Shown here in pieces: positions 25,033 through 33,978 of a stretch of DNA of 49,809 nt. The stretch is from Bacteroidales bacterium (GTDB lineage Bacteria; Bacteroidota; Bacteroidia; Bacteroidales; UBA932): positions 1 through 49,809 of the forward strand of contig JAEEXZ010000010.1 in NCBI GenBank assembly GCA_016288055.1, written 5' to 3'. A program made the translations under genes and the position numbers. Numbering within the stretch: position 1 is the stretch's first letter; each line of letters begins with the position of its first letter. The notes under the pieces were generated by a model, which saw only the letters and a program-made list of their open reading frames with translations, had not been told where the DNA came from and made no database searches.

Positions 25033-25084
25033 TTTGGGTGTGGTATGTTGAATGTGGTGCAGGATGGTTGTTTCGATTGTAGCT

Positions 25085-25111
25085 AGGACCAAAATCGCCA
25101 AATTTGGTCCT
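25085..25111. repeat. 27-nt hairpin AGGACCAAA/TTTGGTCCT
   Basis: A perfect 9-bp stem with a 9-nt loop. No second copy is seen in the window. Confidence 0.8.
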
Positions 25112-25125
25112 GGCCAGAATCACCC

Positions 25126-25175
25126 AGCACGTGGCGGGGAAAGATTTCGCCGTATTTTTGCCCGAGCACGTGCTC
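25126..25175. repeat. CACGTG palindrome pair
   Basis: AGCACGTG at 25126 and the 12-bp palindrome GAGCACGTGCTC at 25164 can pair with each other across a GC-rich spacer. Confidence 0.6.
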
Positions 25176-25372
25176 CAGCATCTACCGGGACAAGAAAATG
25201 CTATTATTTTGACCGGCCACGAGCTGGGTCCCCTAGCCAGGAGGCAACGGCAGCCATTTTCGTATTGAGGGGCTGCGGTGCCTTGGTAACAAATCTACAA
25301 TAGCCAGCGCGTTGACAAATTAACAATCAACAAGATATTTCCATGGCATCACCGCCCTCTACTTTGACATTG

Positions 25373-25426
25373 TCAAAAAAATCCAGCATCCCATTCGGTA
25401 ACAGGAAGCTGGACATAAATTTTCAT
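25373..25426 (-). CDS. 17-codon ORF behind a promoter, possibly a decayed gene
   Basis: The ATG at 25426 lies 5 nt after a TAACTTTG box, the same spacing as real genes here. The ORF reads MKIYVQLPVTEWDAGFF and stops at a run of seven T. If one T is removed, the frame continues 15 residues more (DNVKVEGGDAMEISC) to a stop at 25327. Either a very small gene, a frameshifted remnant or chance. No family recognised. Confidence 0.3.
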   Translation of the reverse strand: MKIYVQLPVTEWDAGFF

Positions 25427-25431
25427 GAGTG

Positions 25432-25439
25432 CAAAGTTA
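25432..25439 (-). promoter_or_regulatory. -7-like box pointing into the hairpin region
   Basis: TAACTTTG on the minus strand between the pheS terminator and the hairpin-rich stretch. It has no clear gene downstream apart from the 17-codon ORF. Confidence 0.45.
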
Positions 25440-25456
25440 TAACTTTCTCACTCGAA

Positions 25457-25480
25457 AAGACTTATTCAACACATAGTCTT
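25457..25480 (-). terminator. pheS terminator
   Basis: On the minus strand AAGACT, an 12-nt loop, AGTCTT, then TT, 28 nt after the pheS stop. Confidence 0.6.
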
Positions 25481-25507
25481 CCACGGATTTTTCCCGGTGA
25501 GCCTTTT

Positions 25508-26542
25508 TTAGACCTCGGTGGCGGTGGCGAACTCCTGCAGGAAGCGCATGTCGTTCTCGAAGTAGTGGCGAAGGTCGTTCACCTGCCACTTGAGCATGGC
25601 GATACGTTCGACGCCCATACCGAAGGCAAAGCCGGAGTACTGTTCGGGGTCGATGCCGGAGGCTTTGAGCACGTTCGGATCTACCATACCGCAGCCCATG
25701 ATTTCCAGCCAGCCGGTGCCTTTGCAGATGTTGCAACCTTTGCCTTTACAGATATTGCAGCTTACGTCCACTTCGGCGGAAGGCTCGGTGAAGGGGAAGT
25801 AGGAGGGACGCATGCGGATCTCGGTCTCGGGGCCGAACATCTCGCGGGCGAACAGCAGGATGGCTTGCTTAAGGTCTGCGAAAGTGACGTCCTTGTCAAT
25901 GTACAGGCCTTCCACCTGATGGAAGATGCAGTGGGCACGGGCCGATATGGCCTCATTGCGGAACACGCGGCCGGGGCAGACAACGCGGATAGGGAGGCTC
26001 TGCTTCTCCATGGTGCGTACCTGCACGGAAGAGGTATGGGTGCGCAGCAGCAGCGGGTTCACATGGCCGGTGCTCACGAAGAAGGTATCCTGCATTTCGC
26101 GGGCTGGGTGGTTCGGGGGGAAGTTGAGGGCCTCGAACACGTGGTAGTCGTCCTCGATTTCAGGGCCTTCGGCCACATCGTAACCGAACTTGCGGAAGAT
26201 ATCTACAATCTGCTGGCGTACGATGGAAACGGGATGGCGGCTGCCCAGCGGGAAGGCGTCTCCCGGCATGGAAAGGTCCTCCTTGGGAGCGGCGGCCACG
26301 GCGGCCTGCTCGGCGGCTTCTTTCAGTTCTTCGATTTTTGCGGTAGCGGCTTTCTTGAGCTCGTTCAGCTTCTGGCCGTACTCGCGCTTGAGTTCGGGAG
26401 CGACAGTGCGGAACTCCTCCATGAGGGCCGTTACTTCACCTTTTTTTCCCAGAAAACGGATGCGGGCTTCTTCCACCTCTTTCTGGGTGGAGGCTTTCAG
26501 CTCATTCAGCTCGCTTACAATCTTTTCAATCGCTTCTTTCAT
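25508..26542 (-). CDS. pheS: Phenylalanyl-tRNA synthetase alpha subunit
   Basis: 344 aa. A coiled-coil N-terminus (about 1-85) is followed by the class II catalytic core: HPVSIVRQQIVDIFRKFGY, RTHTSSVQVRTM (motif 2 region), FHQVEGLYID, and motif 3 FAFGMGVERIAMLK. A Cys-rich insert CNICKGKGCNICKGTGW (about 275-292), a probable zinc knuckle, is typical of Bacteroidetes PheS. The start ATG at 26542 begins MKEAIEKIVSELNEL; upstream extension lies in the preceding gene and has no similarity. The beta subunit gene pheT is not adjacent. It is 4 nt from the preceding small secreted-protein gene, so both share a promoter. Confidence 0.96.
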   Translation of the reverse strand: MKEAIEKIVSELNELKASTQKEVEEARIRFLGKKGEVTALMEEFRTVAPELKREYGQKLNELKKAATAKIEELKEAAEQAAVAAAPKEDLSMPGDAFPLGSRHPVSIVRQQIVDIFRKFGYDVAEGPEIEDDYHVFEALNFPPNHPAREMQDTFFVSTGHVNPLLLRTHTSSVQVRTMEKQSLPIRVVCPGRVFRNEAISARAHCIFHQVEGLYIDKDVTFADLKQAILLFAREMFGPETEIRMRPSYFPFTEPSAEVDVSCNICKGKGCNICKGTGWLEIMGCGMVDPNVLKASGIDPEQYSGFAFGMGVERIAMLKWQVNDLRHYFENDMRFLQEFATATEV

Positions 26543-26546
26543 TATA

Positions 26547-26960
26547 TTACTTTTTGTTCTTTCTCTTGTCTCGTGCCTGCTGCGCTTTCTTGGCCCCGCT
26601 CTTCCAGTACTTTTTCCACTGTTCGTCGGTGAAGAAACGCTTGTAGCTGGCATCAACCTGCTCCATCCACTTGTCCTGGACGGCGATATAGAGGTCGCTG
26701 TTCTCCACCTTTGCAGCCGACAGATGCTCCAGCTCCTCCGTCATGGCCTTGAAGTCATGGGTGAGGGTGGAGTCTACGTAAAACTCCTGCCAGTACTCCA
26801 GGTTCAGCAGGCCCGAGAGGCGCTGTACCTCCTTGTCCACATACTCCAGGAGCTGCTTCTCCTTCTGTTCCGGTGTCTGCGGGCCCTGGTTCTGGCCCGA
26901 TGCGACAAAAACCGAAAGGCCAAAGAACAGGACGACGTTTAATAAACGACAAATTTTCAT
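26547..26960 (-). CDS. Small secreted protein of unknown function
   Basis: 137 aa. A signal peptide (MKICRLLNVVLFFGLSVFVASG) is followed by a helical, charged mature part of about 115 residues with a Lys-rich C-terminus (KKAQQARDKRKNKK). Aromatic residues are regularly placed (LEYWQEFYVD, EQWKKYWKSG). I do not recognise the family. It is co-transcribed with pheS, which is an unusual partner for an exported protein, and diverges from the C69 dipeptidase gene. Confidence 0.8.
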   Translation of the reverse strand: MKICRLLNVVLFFGLSVFVASGQNQGPQTPEQKEKQLLEYVDKEVQRLSGLLNLEYWQEFYVDSTLTHDFKAMTEELEHLSAAKVENSDLYIAVQDKWMEQVDASYKRFFTDEQWKKYWKSGAKKAQQARDKRKNKK

Positions 26961-26967
26961 ATCTTTG
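26960..26967 (+). promoter_or_regulatory. -7 box of the C69 dipeptidase gene
   Basis: TATCTTTG on the plus strand, overlapping the ATG of the divergent gene and 54 nt from the dipeptidase start. Confidence 0.55.
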
Positions 26968-26985
26968 CAGATTGTTGTCAGACGA

Positions 26986-26993
26986 CAAAATTA
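26986..26993 (-). promoter_or_regulatory. -7 box of the small secreted protein-pheS transcript
   Basis: TAATTTTG on the minus strand, 25 nt from the ATG at 26960. The short inverted repeat TTGTC-N4-GACAA lies between the two divergent boxes. Confidence 0.5.
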
Positions 26994-27021
26994 CGCAATT
27001 AATCGAAAAAGCCCAAATACG

Positions 27022-28812
27022 ATGAGAAAAACCATACTGAAAATGATGGCAGTGGCCCTGGCGGCCCTGGCAATGTCGGCCGAAGGCGAGGCGTGCACGA
27101 ATGTGATTGTAACCCGCGGCGCAACGCGCGACGGGTCTGTGCTGGTATCCTATGCGGCAGATTCCCACTACCTCTTCGGCGAGCTCTACTACAAGCCCGC
27201 ACGGGACTGGAAGGCCGGCAGCATGCTCCCCGTCTATGACTGGGACACGCACCGCTATCTGGGCGAAATCGAGCAGGTCCCCCATACCTACCAGACCGTG
27301 GGCAACATGAATGAGTTCCAGGTCATCATCACCGAGACCACCTGGGGCGGCCGTCCCGAGCTGGAGGACAAGAAGGGCGGTATTGACTACGGTTCCCTCA
27401 TCTACATTGCCCTGCAGCGCGCCAAATCGGCCCGCGAAGCCATCGACATCATCGTGGATCTGGCCAATACCTACGGCTATGCCTCCGAGGGCGAGACCTT
27501 CTCCATCGCAGACAAGAACGAGGCCTGGATCATGGAAATCATCGGCAAGGGCATGAACATCAAGAACGGCGTCAATACGCAGAAGGGTATTGTCTGGGTG
27601 GCCATGCGCATCCCCGACGGCGCTATCTGCGCACATGCCAACCAGGCCCGTATCGGCAAGTTCCCCCTGGACGACCCTGACAACTGCCTCTACGCTCCCG
27701 ACGTGATTTCCTTCGCCCGCCGCAAAGGATATTTCGAGGGCTTGGACAGCGAATTCAGCTTCAAGAAGGCTTACGCTCCCATCGATTTCGGTACGGTCCG
27801 CGGCTGCGACGCCCGTGTCTGGGCCGCCTACAACATCCTCACTGACGGTTGGTTCTCCTTCTACGATGAGAATGGCAAGGCCGTTACCCGCGACGCCTAC
27901 AACTATCTGGACTATGTTCTGGGCAACGACCTTAATGGAGACCTGCCCCTGTTCGTGTATCCCCGCAAGAAAGCCGGCGTGAAGGAAATCGCCGACGTCA
28001 TGCGCGACCACTATGAGGGCACGCCTATGGATATGACGCAGGACATCGGCGCAGGCGGTAATGCTCTTCCGTACCGCTGGCGTCCCATGGAGTTCTCCTT
28101 CGACGGCAAGACCTATGTGAACGAGCGCGCCATCGCCACCCAGCAGACCGGTTTCTGGATGGTGGGACAGGCCCGCAACTACGTCCCCGACGTGGTGGGC
28201 GGTATCCTGTGGTTCGGCACCGATGATGCCGCCACCTCCTACCTCACCCCCATTTACACCAGCACCACCAAGGTGCCGGAGTGCTTCCGCGAAGGAAACG
28301 GAGACCTGCTGCACTACTCGCCCACCTGCTCTTTCTGGCTGAACAACCGCATCTCCAACGCCTGCTATAAGATGTACAATGTCATGGCCCCGCACGTGCG
28401 CGCGAAGATCGACGCTTTTGAGTGGGACCAGACGGAGCGCAAGACCCATTCCGTTGACAGCATGGCCGTCATTCTCTACAACCAGGTTGCCATCAAGATG
28501 CAGCAGAAACTCGCCTCCAAGGGAGACGTGATGATTTCCCGCACGCCCTTCGCCAAGGTCGTCAAATATGTGACGGACTACACCGTAAAGACGGCACAGG
28601 ACCAGTTCGCGGCCTGGCAGAACCTGGAGGTGGAACTGCTGGTGAAATTCATGGACGGTAACGTGAAGCCGCAGAACGAGGACGGCTCCTTCAAGCATTC
28701 CGAATACACCGAAGGACAACCGGCCAAAATTGAGCAGCCCGGCTACACCGAGATCTGGAAAGAAACCGTTGCCCAGGAACACGGAGAACTTATCCGCGTT
28801 CCGGAGCAGTAG
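27022..28812 (+). CDS. Secreted C69 (U34) family dipeptidase
   Basis: 596 aa Ntn-hydrolase of the PepD type. A signal peptide (MRKTILKMMAVALAALAMSA) is followed directly by EACTNVIVTRGAT, where the Cys becomes the N-terminal nucleophile after processing. Further family segments: DGSVLVSYAADSH, ITETTWGGRPEL, the YGYASEGETFSIAD region and WVAMRIPDGAICAHANQARI. Members of this family in Bacteroidetes cleave dipeptides in the periplasm or outside the cell, which fits peptide fermentation. The start ATG at 27022 gives the signal peptide; upstream sequence is promoter. It converges with clpB, whose stop is 2 nt away. Confidence 0.93.
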   Translation: MRKTILKMMAVALAALAMSAEGEACTNVIVTRGATRDGSVLVSYAADSHYLFGELYYKPARDWKAGSMLPVYDWDTHRYLGEIEQVPHTYQTVGNMNEFQVIITETTWGGRPELEDKKGGIDYGSLIYIALQRAKSAREAIDIIVDLANTYGYASEGETFSIADKNEAWIMEIIGKGMNIKNGVNTQKGIVWVAMRIPDGAICAHANQARIGKFPLDDPDNCLYAPDVISFARRKGYFEGLDSEFSFKKAYAPIDFGTVRGCDARVWAAYNILTDGWFSFYDENGKAVTRDAYNYLDYVLGNDLNGDLPLFVYPRKKAGVKEIADVMRDHYEGTPMDMTQDIGAGGNALPYRWRPMEFSFDGKTYVNERAIATQQTGFWMVGQARNYVPDVVGGILWFGTDDAATSYLTPIYTSTTKVPECFREGNGDLLHYSPTCSFWLNNRISNACYKMYNVMAPHVRAKIDAFEWDQTERKTHSVDSMAVILYNQVAIKMQQKLASKGDVMISRTPFAKVVKYVTDYTVKTAQDQFAAWQNLEVELLVKFMDGNVKPQNEDGSFKHSEYTEGQPAKIEQPGYTEIWKETVAQEHGELIRVPEQ

Positions 28813-28814
28813 TT

Positions 28815-30980
28815 CTACTTGTTCCGCACCACTACCTCGCCGCCGCTCACGTCAACGTGGACGGTGGCGTTTTTGTGGATGGTGCCTTCCAGGATGGATT
28901 TGGCCAGCAGGTTCACCAGTTCGCGCTGCATGAGCCGCTTGATGGGACGGGCGCCGTAGGAAGGGTCGTAGCCGTGCTCCACCATGTAGTCCTCGAAGGC
29001 GGGGCTGAAATCCACCTCGATGTCGCTCTGGGAAAGCTGCTTGCGCAGTTCGGCCTCCTGGATGTGCAGGATGTCGCGGATGTCGGACCGGCTCAGCGGA
29101 TCAAACATGATGATTTCGTCGATACGGTTGAGGAACTCCGGCCGGACGGTCTGTTTGAGCACGTTCAGTACCTGGCCCCGGCACTCGCTCAGGAGCACGC
29201 GGCGGTCGGTGAGAGCCTGCATGTCCACTCCGCTTACCTCCGGCAGGCGCTCCATGTAGCTCTGGATAATATCGGCCCCGGCGTTGGATGTCATGATGAG
29301 GATGGTGTTCTTGAAGTCCACCGTACGGCCCTTGTTGTCCGTCAGACGTCCGTCGTCCAGCACCTGCAGCAGTACATTGAATACATCCGGGTGCGCTTTC
29401 TCAATCTCGTCCAGCAGGACCACGGAGTAGGGTTTCCGGCGTACGGCTTCGGTGAGCTGGCCACCTTCATCATAACCTACGTATCCCGGAGGCGCACCTA
29501 CCAGACGGCTCACGGTGTGCCGCTCCTGGTATTCGCTCATATCGATACGGGTCATCATATTCTCGTCGTTGAACAGGAACTCGGCCAGGGCCTTCGCCAG
29601 TTCAGTCTTGCCCACGCCGGTAGTGCCCAGGAAGAGGAATGAGCCGATAGGGCGTTTCTCGTTCGAGAGCCCGGCGCGGCTGCGGCGGACGGCATCGGCC
29701 ACGGCACGGATGGCCTCGTCCTGGCCCACGACGCGTTTGTGTAGTTCGCTTTCCATGCGGAGCAGTTTGTCCTTCTCGCTTTCAAGCATACGCTTGACGG
29801 GGATGCCCGTCCACTTGGCCACCACCTCGGCGATATCCTCGGGGGTGACGGCTTCCGTGATGATGGGATCCTTGATGGCGGCGGCCTTCGCGCTGAGCTC
29901 GTCGATGCGTTTCTGCGTGGCGGCCATCTTGCCGTAGCGGATCTCGGCCACCTTGGCGTAGTCTCCGGTGCGCTCGGCGCTCTTTGCCTGGATGCTCAGG
30001 TCTTCCAGCTCCTGACGGGCGGTCTGCAGGCCGCTGAGGATGTCCTTTTCTTCCCTCCAGCGCTTCATGAGCACGTCCCGCTTGGCCTGCAGCTCCTTGA
30101 GCTCGGCCTGGAGTTTCTCCATTTTGGCCGATGTCCCTTCGCGCTTGATAGCCTCCCGTTCGATTTCCTTCTGGCGGATTGCGCTGTCAAGGGTGTCGAT
30201 GGGTTCGGGCACGGAGTTCATCTCCAGGCGCAGCTTGGAGGCGGCCTCGTCCACCAGGTCGATGGCCTTGTCCGGCAGGAACCGGCTGGTGATGTAGCGG
30301 TGACTGAGGTTCACGGCGGCGATGAGGGCGTCGTCCTCGATGCGCACCTTATGGTGGTTCTCGTAGCGCTCTTTCAGACCTCTCAATATGGCGATGGACT
30401 CCGCGGGCGAAGGTTCGTCCACCATCACCATCTGGAAACGGCGCTCCAGGGCTTTGTCGGCCTCGAAGTACTTCTGGTATTCGTCCAGGGTGGTGGAGCC
30501 GATGGTACGCAGTTCGCCTCGGGCCAGTGCCGGTTTGAGGATGTTGGACGCATCCATGGCGCCGGAGGAGCGGCCTGCACCCACCAGCGTATGGATTTCA
30601 TCGATGAAGAGGATGATCTCGCCGGCACTGTCCACCACTTCCTTCACGACGCCTTTGAGTCGCTCTTCGAATTCACCCTGATACTTCGCGCCCGCGATAA
30701 GGGCGCCCATATCCAGGGAATAGACTTTCTTGGATTTAAGGTTCTCCGGAACCTGCCCGTTCACGATGTTCTGGGCAATGCCTTCGGAGATAGCCGTCTT
30801 GCCGACACCCGGCTCGCCCACCAGGATGGGGTTGTTCTTGGTGCGGCGGCTCAGGATCTGCAGCACACGGCGGATTTCGTCATCGCGGCCAATCACAGGG
30901 TCCATTTTGCCCTGCGCGGCGCGCTGGTTCAGGTTGATTGCGAACCTGTCCAGAAATGTGTTGTTGCTGTTTTCTGCCAT
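28815..30980 (-). CDS. clpB: ClpB disaggregase without the N-terminal domain
   Basis: 721 aa against about 860 for standard ClpB. AAA+ domain 1 starts almost at once ([14 protein letters not shown]; Walker [10 protein letters not shown]; Walker B LFIDEIH). The long M-domain coiled coil, diagnostic for ClpB rather than ClpA/ClpC, spans about residues 265-390. AAA+ domain 2 follows ([30 protein letters not shown]). No ClpP-binding loop is seen. The N-domain is not upstream either: only 98 nt separate the start from the envC-like gene. With DnaK such a protein should still disaggregate, as N-domain-less forms made from internal starts do in E. coli. A near-palindrome CTGACAAAATGGCAG lies upstream. 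Confidence 0.93.
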   Translation of the reverse strand: MAENSNNTFLDRFAINLNQRAAQGKMDPVIGRDDEIRRVLQILSRRTKNNPILVGEPGVGKTAISEGIAQNIVNGQVPENLKSKKVYSLDMGALIAGAKYQGEFEERLKGVVKEVVDSAGEIILFIDEIHTLVGAGRSSGAMDASNILKPALARGELRTIGSTTLDEYQKYFEADKALERRFQMVMVDEPSPAESIAILRGLKERYENHHKVRIEDDALIAAVNLSHRYITSRFLPDKAIDLVDEAASKLRLEMNSVPEPIDTLDSAIRQKEIEREAIKREGTSAKMEKLQAELKELQAKRDVLMKRWREEKDILSGLQTARQELEDLSIQAKSAERTGDYAKVAEIRYGKMAATQKRIDELSAKAAAIKDPIITEAVTPEDIAEVVAKWTGIPVKRMLESEKDKLLRMESELHKRVVGQDEAIRAVADAVRRSRAGLSNEKRPIGSFLFLGTTGVGKTELAKALAEFLFNDENMMTRIDMSEYQERHTVSRLVGAPPGYVGYDEGGQLTEAVRRKPYSVVLLDEIEKAHPDVFNVLLQVLDDGRLTDNKGRTVDFKNTILIMTSNAGADIIQSYMERLPEVSGVDMQALTDRRVLLSECRGQVLNVLKQTVRPEFLNRIDEIIMFDPLSRSDIRDILHIQEAELRKQLSQSDIEVDFSPAFEDYMVEHGYDPSYGARPIKRLMQRELVNLLAKSILEGTIHKNATVHVDVSGGEVVVRNK

Positions 30981-31051
30981 AGTGTTTTTCTCCTTTTTAC
31001 CCCATAATGGGGCACAAGGATACCATCAATCTCCGTTCCTTCAGTCAAAAA

Positions 31052-31066
31052 CTGACAAAATGGCAG
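31052..31066. promoter_or_regulatory. Near-palindrome upstream of clpB
   Basis: CTGACA-AAA-TGGCAG, one mismatch from a perfect inverted repeat, 72 nt upstream of clpB. The position suits an operator of a stress regulator; this is inference. Confidence 0.4.
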
Positions 31067-31078
31067 ATAGGGAAAACG

Positions 31079-32293
31079 CTAGTTTCTGAGCCAGCCTTCG
31101 GGATTCTGGGGCGTGGAACCCTTCCACAGTTCGAAGTGGAAAAGGTCCTCTCCGCCTATGCTGTCCACCGTGCCCACCACCTGGCCGGTAGCGACACGCT
31201 GGCCCACTTTTACCGACACGCTCTTGAGCTTGCTGTAGAGGGTGAAATAGGCGCCGTGGTTAACCAGGACGCACTGGTTGTAGCCGGGCAGCACGACAAT
31301 CTGGGTGACTTTTCCGTCGAACACGGCTTTGGCCTGTGCATTGGGGCGGACGGCCAGTGTAACACCGTTGTTCTGGGGTAGTTCGACGTTGGTATAGACG
31401 GGGTGATGATGCTTGCCGAAGCGCTCGACGATGGCTCCTTCCACCGGCCAGGGGAGACGCCCCTTGTTGGCCGCGAACTCGTTGGAGAGTTTGGTGTCGA
31501 TTTCGGTTGATGTGGTCTTTCCGCCGCTCTTCTTTCCAGCCGATTTATTGCCTCCGGAGGCCGTTTTTTGGCTTTCCTTCCGGATGAGGTCTGCAATTTT
31601 CCGGTTGAGCGCTTCCTTCTGGCGGTTCTTTTCCTGCAGCTCTTTCTGGAACCTTTTCCGGTCTTTTCCCAGCTGGGAAACTAGTTTGTTTGCATCGGCC
31701 TCCTCCCCTTTCAGGCGGGTGCGTTCGCCCACCACTTTGCGCCGCATGTCGGCCGACTCCTTGCGAAGCCCGTTCAGCCTTTCTTTTTGCAGCGCAAGCT
31801 GGTTTGCCGTCTCACGGATGCGGAGCGCCTGGTTGCTCAGCTGTGCGCTCATCCCCCTGAGATACCCTGCACGCTTGAGTCCCTGGCCGATGGATTCGCT
31901 GGAGAGGATGTACATATACCACAGCCGGCTGTCCCGGTTCTTGTATGCGCCGCGGATGAGGCGGCCGTAATAGAGGGACAGGGTGTCGTGACGGGCCTGC
32001 AGGCGGTTCATCTGCCGCTGCACAACATGGATGGAGTCGTCCAGGACGGAGAGCGTCTGGTCGCAGCCGGCGATGAGCTTCTCTCGCGCCTTGATCTTGC
32101 TCTTGAGCAGGGTAAGGTTGGAAAGGGCGGCGTCCTTGTTCCGGGAGTTCTGCTCCAGGCGGCGGTTCAGCAGGGCGATATCCTTTTCCAGCTGGGCACG
32201 CTGGCTTTCCAGCTTCTTCATGCTGGTTTTCTGGCCGGCCGCCGGCAGGATGCAGCCAATAAGGACGGCCAGTATGCACAGGAACTTTCTCAT
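31079..32293 (-). CDS. EnvC-like murein hydrolase activator (degenerate M23 domain)
   Basis: 404 aa. A signal peptide ([20 protein letters not shown]) precedes a long coiled coil (about 22-245) and a low-complexity Gly/Lys/Ser linker (about 246-265). The C-terminal LytM/M23 fold starts at [14 protein letters not shown]. The metal-binding HxxxD is lost (QNNGVTLAV in place of HxGxD), and HxHFE reads LFHFEL, so it is probably inactive as a peptidase and works like EnvC, activating an amidase at the division site. It overlaps the end of the TPR gene by 4 nt (ATGA). Confidence 0.88.
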   Translation of the reverse strand: MRKFLCILAVLIGCILPAAGQKTSMKKLESQRAQLEKDIALLNRRLEQNSRNKDAALSNLTLLKSKIKAREKLIAGCDQTLSVLDDSIHVVQRQMNRLQARHDTLSLYYGRLIRGAYKNRDSRLWYMYILSSESIGQGLKRAGYLRGMSAQLSNQALRIRETANQLALQKERLNGLRKESADMRRKVVGERTRLKGEEADANKLVSQLGKDRKRFQKELQEKNRQKEALNRKIADLIRKESQKTASGGNKSAGKKSGGKTTSTEIDTKLSNEFAANKGRLPWPVEGAIVERFGKHHHPVYTNVELPQNNGVTLAVRPNAQAKAVFDGKVTQIVVLPGYNQCVLVNHGAYFTLYSKLKSVSVKVGQRVATGQVVGTVDSIGGEDLFHFELWKGSTPQNPEGWLRN

Positions 32294-33915
32294 TGGGCTA
32301 TGCGTTTAGCCATGTTGCGGTAGATCTTGGCGGTTTCCGTCTCGCCCAGGGCGTCCAGTACGGTGGCGTAATGCTCCAGGATGACGGCACTTTCCTTACC
32401 GCCGTACAGCATGGCGTGCTTGAAGAAAGGCTTCGCTTCCAAATCCTTTCCCATCAGGTGCAGGATCCAGGCGAAGGTATCCAGGTAAGTGGCGTTGTCG
32501 GGCTCGGCCTCCACCGTCTTGCGGGACATGGCGTAGGCTTTTTTGAGTTTCCGGCCCTCTTCACAGAGGTAGTAGGCATAATTGTTCAATACCGGTGCGT
32601 AGCCGGGGTCGATGCGGAGCGCCTTGTCGTAGGCCCTGAAGGCTCCTTTTGAATCTCCCTTGGCATGCATGGCGTCCCCCATCATGGACCAGGCGCCCAG
32701 GCAGATTTTCTTGTCCTGGGGGTAGTTTTTCAGCAGATACTGGCAGTTTCCGATGACGGCGTCGTAGTCCCGGAGCTCATAATTGGCCATGTTGGCATAA
32801 TCCAGGAATCCCAGTTCACGGAAACGATGGAAGGCGGCAAGCGAACGGTCCCTCAGCTGTTCCCATTTTTTCTGGATAGAGAGGTACTGTACATAAGTGG
32901 CCACCTGGCCGATACTGCCGGGGAAGGCGTCGGCCGATGCCTCGAACCACTTGCCCGCCTCTTCGGGCCGGCCGGTGGAGTAGAAATAGCCGCCGGCTGC
33001 CGAAAGGACGGTGCTGTCCTGGGGATGCGCGGCGCCCGCCAGGGTCACCAGCGAGTCAAATCCCGCGCGGTGCAGCTGCAGAATCTTGGGGTCGATGCTG
33101 CGCGCCATATTGCCGATATACAGGCTCTTGCTTTGGGCGGGAACCTCCTGTGAACTCATGAAGGGCTCCAGCGTGCGGAAGTAATCACCGTAGCGGCGCT
33201 GGTGCCGGTAAACTTCACTCATTCCCAGCAGGGCGGGGATGAAGCCGCTGTCCAGGGAGAGCGCCTCCTCATAGCGGGCCATGGCCAGCGAGTCTGAATA
33301 CTCGCCCAGGTAGTAGTCTCCGGTTGCAGTGAGGATAGGGGCCGACAGGAACTCCCTGTTGAACTTTTCCAGTTTCTCGATGCCTTCATCCTGCCGTCCC
33401 ATGGCCGAGAGGACCTCAAACTGGGTGCGGACAACCTCCTCTGAAGTGCCGCGCTGCTTCTCGATGTCTTCGAGGGCTGAAAGGGCTTTCTCGAACTCTT
33501 TCTGTTTGAGGTAGATGTCCAGGAGTTCATAGACGGACTCTGTCTTGTCCGGGAAATCGCGGACCAGTTTCTCGTAGAGGGCCACGCCCTCGGCGGGTTT
33601 TTCGTGCATCAGGCACATGCGGGCCAGCATGCGGCGGTACCAGTAGTTGGTGCTGTCCAGCCGGATGGCATTTTCGAGGTGCTGTTGTGCACTGTCCAGG
33701 TCCTCGGACAGGGTCTCCGTGAGGGCGAGATAGTACCAGACGGCGTCGTTGTCCGGTGCGGCGGCCGAGAGAGCCTTCAGGATTTTGCGGGCCTGGCCGA
33801 TCTTTCCATCGCTGTATAGCTGGACGGCTTCCACAAGCTGGGCGTCCACCGACTGGGCGGCGGAGGAAAACAGTGCGCAGAAAGCCAGGAACAGGGTCAG
33901 GAGGAGTTTTTTCAC
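32290..33915 (-). CDS. Secreted tetratricopeptide-repeat protein
   Basis: 541 aa. A GTG start at 33915 and a signal peptide (MKKLLLTLFLAFCALFSSAAQ) lead into TPR repeats over nearly the whole length; clear units include AAPDNDAVWYYLALTE, GDAMHAKGDSKGAFRAYDKA and NNYAYYLCEEGRKLKKA, followed by an EPDNATYLDTFAWILHLMG ending as in many Bacteroidetes TPR proteins. It has no catalytic motif and should be a periplasmic or lipid-side scaffold. It precedes the EnvC-like gene with a 4-nt overlap, so the pair may act together in cell-wall splitting or envelope assembly. A TATTTTTG box lies 5 nt from the start. Confidence 0.87.
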   Translation of the reverse strand: MKKLLLTLFLAFCALFSSAAQSVDAQLVEAVQLYSDGKIGQARKILKALSAAAPDNDAVWYYLALTETLSEDLDSAQQHLENAIRLDSTNYWYRRMLARMCLMHEKPAEGVALYEKLVRDFPDKTESVYELLDIYLKQKEFEKALSALEDIEKQRGTSEEVVRTQFEVLSAMGRQDEGIEKLEKFNREFLSAPILTATGDYYLGEYSDSLAMARYEEALSLDSGFIPALLGMSEVYRHQRRYGDYFRTLEPFMSSQEVPAQSKSLYIGNMARSIDPKILQLHRAGFDSLVTLAGAAHPQDSTVLSAAGGYFYSTGRPEEAGKWFEASADAFPGSIGQVATYVQYLSIQKKWEQLRDRSLAAFHRFRELGFLDYANMANYELRDYDAVIGNCQYLLKNYPQDKKICLGAWSMMGDAMHAKGDSKGAFRAYDKALRIDPGYAPVLNNYAYYLCEEGRKLKKAYAMSRKTVEAEPDNATYLDTFAWILHLMGKDLEAKPFFKHAMLYGGKESAVILEHYATVLDALGETETAKIYRNMAKRIAQ

Positions 33916-33920
33916 AGTTG

Positions 33921-33928
33921 CAAAAATA
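33921..33928 (-). promoter_or_regulatory. -7 box of the TPR-envC operon
   Basis: TATTTTTG on the minus strand, ending 5 nt before the GTG start at 33915. Confidence 0.5.
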
Positions 33929-33978
33929 CGGGAATTTTTCGAAATTTGTAAGTTCAGTCAACACAAATTCCGGACCTT

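Larger units (their letters stand above)
24339..25507. other. Long noncoding stretch rich in hairpins and repeats
   Basis: About 1.17 kb between DUF47 and pheS with no convincing protein gene. From left to right it holds the DUF47 promoter, a GTCATGCCCGGCC-type repeat, three head-to-tail partial copies of the 26-bp repeat, a 55-nt hairpin, two 47-nt inverted-repeat units, a second GTCATG repeat, two 50-nt inverted-repeat units, a 27-nt hairpin, a CACGTG palindrome, then a minus-strand promoter with a 17-codon ORF and the pheS terminator. Confidence 0.85.

Noticed and set aside
24680..25035. CRISPR array
   Set aside because: Two repeat families with two units each, inverted rather than direct repeats with regular spacers, and no cas genes.
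24339..25507. Replication origin
   Set aside because: No cluster of DnaA boxes (TTATCCACA-like), and no dnaA, dnaN or similar gene nearby.
28815..30980. ClpC or ClpA identity for the shortened Clp ATPase
   Set aside because: The long coiled-coil M-domain and lack of a ClpP-binding loop fit ClpB.
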